From CAYRXE01 sp964428205 (GTDB taxonomy: Bacteria; Patescibacteriota; Gracilibacteria; Peribacterales; Peribacteraceae), in the NCBI GenBank assembly GCA_964428205.1, contig CAYRXE010000020.1, forward strand, positions 1-17,412: a DNA stretch of 17,412 nt. Reading direction: 5' to 3'. This document shows positions 14,121 through 17,412 of this stretch, piece after piece. Below the pieces are notes generated by a model. The model did not search any database and was not told where the DNA came from. It worked only from the letters and a program-made list of their open reading frames with translations. Numbering within the stretch: the first letter of the stretch is position 1; each line of letters starts with the position of its first letter. The translations under genes and the position numbers were made by a program.

Positions 14121-14993
14121 ATGCCCACCCCCGTCTCCATTACCGCGTTCTACGTGTTCCTGCCGCTGAGCAAGGAACAGCTGAAGAACATCCAGAGCGA
14201 CCTAAAAGAGTTTGGCCGCTCGCACAACATGCATGGATTGGTGTTGGTGGCGCCGGAGGGTCTTAACGGAACCGTGAGTGGAACAGCGGAGGTGATTGCT
14301 GCATGGAAGCAGCACCTCACAAGTCAGTTTGGAAAGATCATCTTTAAAGATAGTTCCGCAGAGCGCGAAGTGTTTAAGCGTTTCTTTGTAAAACTCAAAA
14401 CAGAAATCGTGTGTATTAAAGACGAAAAGATTCAGCCGCAGGGCAGTCACAAGCATCTCCCCCCTGAGGAATTTCACCGCGTGCTCCAAGAAGAAGATGT
14501 GGTGGTGCTCGATACGCGCAATGACTACGAAGTGGCGATCGGCAAATTCGCCGGAGCGATTGATCCCAAGATTCAAAAGTTCCACCAGTTCCCGGAGTAC
14601 GTGGCCAAGTCCGGCATCCCCAAAGATAAAAAAGTATTGATGTACTGCACGGGAGGAATCCGTTGCGAAAAAGCGCTCCTCGCCATGGAGCAGCAGGGGT
14701 ACGAGAATGTGTATCAGCTCGAAGGTGGAATTCTCGCGTACCTGCAAAAATTCCCCCAAGGAAAATTTGAAGGAGAATGTTTCGTGTTCGATCATCGCGT
14801 GTCGGTCGATCAGCACCTGCAGCCATCATCGGTCTACGAACTCTGCCCGCACTGTGGCGACCCGGGAGATGTTCCGGTGACGTGCTCTTGTGGAACAAAG
14901 CGCAAGATCTGCGTGCCGTGTAGCAAGGTAGAAGTGCGCAAGACGTGCTCCAAAAGGTGTGCAAATGAAGCCAAGAAGAGGGTGTTCGCGTAG
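14121..14993 (+). CDS. trhO: tRNA uridine(34) hydroxylase, rhodanese family
   Basis: A 290-aa TrhO (YceA family) enzyme. In other bacteria TrhO hydroxylates U34 of certain tRNAs on the way to cmo5U/mcmo5U. An N-terminal ferredoxin-like domain (about 1-95, with HGLVLVAPEGLNGTVSG and FKRFFVKLKTEIVCI) precedes a rhodanese domain (LDTRNDYEVAIGKFAGAIDP, then LMYCTGGIRCEKA with catalytic Cys176, then QLEGGILAYLQKF). The C-terminal tail has cysteine pairs (CPHCGDPG, CSCG, KICVPCS, KTCSKRC), probably zinc-binding and usual in this family. ATG 14121 (MPTPVSITAFYVF) matches the family N-terminus. The upstream ATG at 14094 would read through the -10 box. The gene is divergent from ssrA. Confidence 0.95.
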   Translation: MPTPVSITAFYVFLPLSKEQLKNIQSDLKEFGRSHNMHGLVLVAPEGLNGTVSGTAEVIAAWKQHLTSQFGKIIFKDSSAEREVFKRFFVKLKTEIVCIKDEKIQPQGSHKHLPPEEFHRVLQEEDVVVLDTRNDYEVAIGKFAGAIDPKIQKFHQFPEYVAKSGIPKDKKVLMYCTGGIRCEKALLAMEQQGYENVYQLEGGILAYLQKFPQGKFEGECFVFDHRVSVDQHLQPSSVYELCPHCGDPGDVPVTCSCGTKRKICVPCSKVEVRKTCSKRCANEAKKRVFA

Positions 14994-15007
14994 TGTAAAG
15001 AATACTG

Positions 15008-15013
15008 TACAAT
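15008..15013 (+). promoter_or_regulatory. Possible -10 box of the second zinc-ribbon microprotein
   Basis: TACAAT at 15008-15013 lies just after the trhO stop, with only a weak -35 (TTCGCG, 14985-14990) at 17 bp. It would give about 32 nt of leader carrying the GAGGT ribosome binding site, the same layout as for the microprotein at 4025-4258. Confidence 0.4.
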
Positions 15014-15041
15014 GTCTCGTACTGGTTCTTTTTTTTCACGT

Positions 15042-15046
15042 GAGGT
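15042..15046 (+). promoter_or_regulatory. Shine-Dalgarno that sets a GTG start
   Basis: GAGGT lies 5 nt before GTG 15052. It favours that GTG over the in-frame ATG at 14959, which lies inside trhO. Confidence 0.6.
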
Positions 15047-15051
15047 GTCCC

Positions 15052-15324
15052 GTGGCTCATGAGTTTTGTCCTGTGGAGAACTGTCGGAAACCAATTAACA
15101 CCGATCTGTTTAGGCACAGGCCAACCAACACGCCCTTGCCGTGTCCCTTCTGCGACACGGACTTGGTGTTCAACGTCAAGAAAGGTGTGTTCGAAAAGTG
15201 CACACCTCTCTGGGTCCAGATTTGTATCTGGGTGATGATCGTGCTCGCGGTGTGCGCCCTGATCACGTACGCGTTGTATCTCGCGCAAGTTCCTCTTCCT
15301 CGCACCAGCTTTGTTGTGTGGTGA
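15052..15324 (+). CDS. Zinc-ribbon plus single-membrane-helix microprotein (second of its kind)
   Basis: A 90-aa protein from GTG, function unknown. The head has Cys pairs FCPVENCRKPI and LPCPFCDTDLVF, which make a C-x4-C / C-x2-C zinc ribbon. A further Cys follows (FEKCTPLW), then one strong membrane helix (about 57-80, VQICIWVMIVLAVCALITYALYLA) and a short tail. The design (N-terminal metal knuckle, linker, one helix, short C-terminal tail) is the same as that of the 77-aa protein at 4025-4258, though the sequences are not close. It ends with TGA just before a strong hairpin terminator and is monocistronic if the promoter call is right. Confidence 0.75.
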   Translation: MAHEFCPVENCRKPINTDLFRHRPTNTPLPCPFCDTDLVFNVKKGVFEKCTPLWVQICIWVMIVLAVCALITYALYLAQVPLPRTSFVVW

Positions 15325-15345
15325 ATGAGGTCAGTAACCAGTATC

Positions 15346-15374
15346 AAAGACCAGCGGCATGCCGCTGGTCTTTT
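15346..15374 (+). terminator. Rho-independent terminator, probably bidirectional
   Basis: A perfect hairpin lies 21 nt past the microprotein stop. AAAGACCAGCGGC (from 15346) and its exact complement (to 15373) meet at a self-complementary centre, ending in TTTT (15371-15374). On the minus strand the same stem ends in TTT, so it may also stop transcripts of the secreted-protein gene ending at 15433. Confidence 0.85.
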
Positions 15375-15379
15375 AACGA

Positions 15380-15403
15380 AAGGCCGCGTCCCGGCGCGGC
15401 CTT
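15380..15403 (-). terminator. Second GC-rich hairpin, possible terminator
   Basis: AAGGCCGCG (15380-15388) pairs perfectly with CGCGGCCTT (15395-15403) around a 6-nt loop. It lies between two convergent genes. Its T-tract is poor on both strands (TTTCGTT on the minus strand), so it may act together with the neighbouring hairpin. Confidence 0.5.
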
Positions 15404-15432
15404 CCCCCTTTACTCCCGGTGTTGTTGTGAAG

Positions 15433-16050
15433 TTAGTTTGGTGCGACTTCTGTCTCCATCGTCTCGTTCATTTCATTCATCATCGGTCCCTTGAAGTGTT
15501 TGAAGAACATGCCACCTGCTGGGCGAGCAGGGAGTTCGATTCCCTTTTCTTTGGCAATGTCTTCGATGCTCTTGCCGCTATCCATTGCTGCCTTGAGCTC
15601 ATCAGCTGTCATGCCGAGCTTTTCTGCGAGCTTGCCCTTCATATCACCGCGCATGCCGTGACCTCCCATACCAAAGCCCATCATCATTTTGCCTTCGATG
15701 CCGAGCTCCTTCATAGAAGCTTCCATAGATGTGCGCATGGCGTCGTGCGCGGCCTTTACTGCTTCTGCGCGCTGCGTGTCATCCGTCATTGCTGCTGCAG
15801 CGGTGAGTGCTGTCTTGAGTGTTTGCATGGCGGACTTGTGTGCCGCGGTAATGGCATCGATATTCTGGAGCATGGTGTCGGTATGCGTGATCATTTCTTG
15901 TACCTGCTCTTGCGTGATGGTGCCGTTTTTCATGTACATCTTGTTTAATGCGGAGCTTGCGGACTGTGCTCCCGCGAACTGTGCGGCGAGCGGTACGGCG
16001 ATGAGCAATGTGGTCATACCTGCCACAGCTCCGAGTGTGAATTTGTTCAT
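15433..16050 (-). CDS. Secreted methionine-rich helical protein
   Basis: 205 aa from ATG 16050. The signal peptide is MNKFTLGAVAGMTTLLIAVPLAA with a likely cleavage after AGA28. An upstream in-frame ATG at 16098 would put 16 odd residues before the signal peptide and is not preferred. The mature protein is mostly helical, with an Ala-rich amphipathic stretch (about 45-120) and a Met/Gly/His patch (KMMMGFGMGGHGMRG, 121-135). Residues 141-171 (LAEKLGMTADELKAA, then SGKSIEDIAKEKGI) are like a repeat seen in small secreted bacterial proteins such as DUF2680-type. The end is again Met-rich (GPMMNEMNETMET). Copper or other soft-metal binding is possible but unproven. A TATCAT box (16128-16123) may be its promoter. 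Confidence 0.75.
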   Translation of the reverse strand: MNKFTLGAVAGMTTLLIAVPLAAQFAGAQSASSALNKMYMKNGTITQEQVQEMITHTDTMLQNIDAITAAHKSAMQTLKTALTAAAAMTDDTQRAEAVKAAHDAMRTSMEASMKELGIEGKMMMGFGMGGHGMRGDMKGKLAEKLGMTADELKAAMDSGKSIEDIAKEKGIELPARPAGGMFFKHFKGPMMNEMNETMETEVAPN

Positions 16051-16181
16051 ACGAGTGAGAAGAAAAAAGTAGATGAATGGTTGTGGGCCACGCAGCAACT
16101 GTAGGCGCTTGGAATTAAGAGGATGATAAGGAGAAATTAAGAGTTATTAATCTCATGTGCTGGCTGCCGCCTTAGGTTGTC

Positions 16182-16210
16182 ACTTTCTTTGTCTGCCACA
16201 CAAAGAAAGT
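16182..16210. repeat. Perfect 11-bp inverted repeat ACTTTCTTTGT
   Basis: ACTTTCTTTGT (16182-16192) and ACAAAGAAAGT (16200-16210) are exact complements around the 7-nt loop CTGCCAC. The right arm is followed by a partial echo, AACCAAAGAAAAGTCACC. Similar AAAGAAAGTAACCAAAGAAA-type elements are known as dispersed intergenic hairpins in various bacterial genomes (from general knowledge, not searched). Confidence 0.75.
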
Positions 16211-16226
16211 AACCAAAGAAAAGTCA

Positions 16227-16280
16227 CCGCCAAATGATTCGCCATCCCACTCGCCCCTTCACCCCCCGCCATTTGGCGGG
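16227..16280. repeat. Competing inverted repeats around CCGCCAAATG / CATTTGGCGG
   Basis: CCCGCCA-TT-TGGCGGG (16265-16271 and 16274-16280) forms a tight GC hairpin. Its right half CATTTGGCGG (16270-16279) is also the exact complement of CCGCCAAATG at 16227-16236, giving an alternative long-range stem. The two folds exclude each other, as in attenuators. They may also be worn copies of the same repeat element. Confidence 0.6.
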
Positions 16281-16335
16281 CTCCGCGCCATGTTTTGTAT
16301 AAAAAATTTGATCAAATATTTCCTTTTCCAGACAT

Positions 16336-16375
16336 AAAAAAACCGCCCCTTGCTCTTAGCAGAATGGAGCGGTTT
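16336..16375 (-). terminator. Rho-independent terminator of the partial extracellular-protein gene
   Basis: On the minus strand AAACCGCTCC (16375-16366) pairs with GGGGCGGTTT (16349-16340) over 10 bp with one G-U. The loop contains a small inner hairpin (TGCT/AGCA). A run of seven T follows (16342-16336). It lies 26 nt after the stop at 16401. Confidence 0.85.
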
Positions 16376-16400
16376 CTTTGGTGGTTTAACCCAATGTTGG

Positions 16401-17412
16401 TTATCGACCCATAGGCATGGCGTCGATCGGGATCGGCTGACCTTGCTTGATCTGCTGATCGAGGAGTTCCTTTGCGAGCGGAACAACAATGCTCTGGCGC
16501 CACACGCCTTCGGTTGCCTTCACAGGGAATACGAGTGATGGAACAAGTACTTCGTTGCTCGCCATATCGGTCTGCTTGTAGAAGATGGCGTAGCTCAGGA
16601 CAGGCTCACCCAATTCCACGGTTACGCTCTTCGTGTCGGTGTCGCCACGGACGTTGTCCATGGTTTGGAAGGGGTACCTATCGATCGTCGAGATGTAGCT
16701 CGTGATTTCTTTTGCATCGGTGACACCGGCGTAGTCGGACTTCTGGTAACTCCTATCCATGATTCCCCAAACGTCGGAGACGCGCTTGTGCTTTACGTGC
16801 ACACCAACACTGATGCCGTTCTTCGCGCCACCCTGGTCGTAGACGGGTTTACCATCAATGAGGAGCGGGAAGATCACGCGCTGAGAATCCGGAACGTAGG
16901 CCATGCTCTTATCAGCCGTAGCTTCGTACGTGGTGCGCCAGCCATTATCGACTTCTGGTGCGCCGTAGTTTGCGAGATCAATGCCGTACTCTTCGACAAA
17001 CTTCTGTGCGATAGAGATGAGCACATCATCCGCAGGCACTTCGTTGAGCTTCACCTGCTGTGCGCGCCAACACTCATCGGTCTGACAGTTGTTCTGCGGC
17101 CAACGCTCCCAGTTACTGTTGATGCTCACGGAGCCATCGCGCAGGTTTACGTAGATCTGGTAGCCAAAGTCGACGTTCTGCGTGAAGGAAATATTATCGA
17201 GGTTTGCGTTCTTAAATCCGCTCAAGTTGATTGTTCCCAAGTTCATCTTATCGAGGAAGCTTGTGAGTGAAACGTTGGAGCTCTTGAGGTTACGCTTGTA
17301 CACGGCAACTTTGTCTTCGAGACCAGTGATGCTTCCGTTGTAGACGTAGGTGTACTGCGTCATGGGATACGGAGCGATCATCTTGCCCATGTCGGCGTCA
17401 CCGCCACCACCA
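16401..17412 (-). CDS. Predicted extracellular protein, N-terminus beyond window end
   Basis: At least 336 residues in frame to the window edge. The reading frame stays open upstream of the first ATG in the window (17390) and begins with a glycine run (GGGGDADMGKMIAPYPM). That looks like a low-complexity linker after an N-terminal membrane anchor or signal peptide outside the window. The visible part is mainly beta-rich (YTYVYNGSI, VDFGYQIYVNLRDGSVSI, SVTVELGEPVLSYAIFYKQ). It has one Cys pair close together (NNCQTDECW) and ends in the polar tail QPIPIDAMPMGR. The family was not recognised. The composition suggests export. The stop is TAA at 16403-16401, followed by a strong terminator. Confidence 0.75.
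   Translation of the reverse strand, partial: GGGGDADMGKMIAPYPMTQYTYVYNGSITGLEDKVAVYKRNLKSSNVSLTSFLDKMNLGTINLSGFKNANLDNISFTQNVDFGYQIYVNLRDGSVSINSNWERWPQNNCQTDECWRAQQVKLNEVPADDVLISIAQKFVEEYGIDLANYGAPEVDNGWRTTYEATADKSMAYVPDSQRVIFPLLIDGKPVYDQGGAKNGISVGVHVKHKRVSDVWGIMDRSYQKSDYAGVTDAKEITSYISTIDRYPFQTMDNVRGDTDTKSVTVELGEPVLSYAIFYKQTDMASNEVLVPSLVFPVKATEGVWRQSIVVPLAKELLDQQIKQGQPIPIDAMPMGR

Larger units (their letters stand above)
16099..16335. other. Gene-free stretch with inverted repeats
   Basis: No convincing gene lies between the secreted protein (starts 16050) and the partial gene ending at 16401. The stretch holds a direct repeat AATTAAGAG (16113-16121 and 16135-16143, 22 bp apart), a long perfect hairpin (16182-16210), a GC hairpin (16265-16280) and an A/T-rich end (TTGTATAAAAAATTTGATCAAATATT, quoted here only as a region 16295-16320 rich in A and T). 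The small reverse ORFs at 16259-16503 overlap the terminator and the end of the next gene and show no protein-like features. Confidence 0.6.

Noticed and set aside
14416..15288. 290-codon open frame on the minus strand
   Set aside because: Antisense to trhO and the second microprotein, both with clear family motifs or architecture; the translation is Arg/His/Pro-rich noise.
15325..15948. 207-codon open frame on the plus strand
   Set aside because: It runs through two terminator hairpins and antisense to the secreted protein with a good signal peptide.
1..17412. UGA recoded as glycine, as in some related lineages
   Set aside because: UGA ends the genes at 12612-12614, 13613-13615 and 15322-15324; reading through the last would enter a terminator hairpin. 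No in-frame UGA is found at conserved glycines.

Overview
The window looks like a piece of a bacterial chromosome of Candidate Phyla Radiation (Patescibacteria) type, perhaps Peribacteria/Peregrinibacteria-like. That placement is inference. It rests on the style of the genes (small zinc-ribbon/membrane microproteins, a histidine kinase with the FHQLGAPLT H-box), mostly weak or absent Shine-Dalgarno sequences, and several -10 boxes so close to the start codon that the mRNAs would be leaderless or nearly so. UGA acts as a normal stop (for example at 13613-13615 and 15322-15324), so this is not a UGA-recoding lineage. No marker here fixes the taxon.

Layout. (a) 1-1802 (-): alaS, cut by the window start. 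Divergent from it, 1965-3398 (+), is an orphan membrane histidine kinase with an EF-hand-like loop in its outer domain. (b) 3402-5629 (-): a GNAT acetyltransferase, a zinc-ribbon/TM microprotein with its own extended -10 promoter and terminator, a methyltransferase-like protein and a DedA/VTT membrane protein; the last two are almost overlapping. (c) 5786-12548 (+): a four-gene restriction-modification island in one tight operon. It holds a two-domain nuclease (EVE/PUA-like N-terminus plus NucS/DUF91-type PD-(D/E)XK), then hsdM, hsdS and hsdR. Gaps or overlaps are 2 nt, 8 nt and 14 nt. hsdS carries three perfect 12-bp repeats encoding ELEA between its two target-recognition domains. (d) 12612-13615: a convergent YdeI/OmdA-domain gene (-) and a cysteine-rich lipoprotein (+). 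(e) 13634-14025 (-): the tmRNA gene ssrA, with a visible PK1 pseudoknot and an unusually long predicted proteolysis tag. It is divergent from trhO (14121-14993, +), whose -10 box predicts a leaderless message. (f) 15052-15324 (+): a second zinc-ribbon/TM microprotein, ending at strong hairpin terminators. (g) 15433-17412 (-): a Met-rich secreted helical protein, a roughly 350-nt gene-free stretch full of inverted repeats, and the C-terminal part of a predicted extracellular protein cut by the window end.

How the parts fit. HsdM, HsdS and HsdR should form a type I restriction-modification complex, with the extra nuclease co-transcribed in front. The ELEA repeats are the same kind of element, in the same place, that changes the DNA half-site spacing of the EcoR124 family when copy number changes. 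The tmRNA and TrhO serve translation (ribosome rescue and tRNA wobble modification) and share a divergent promoter region. The remaining genes look like ordinary envelope and housekeeping functions.
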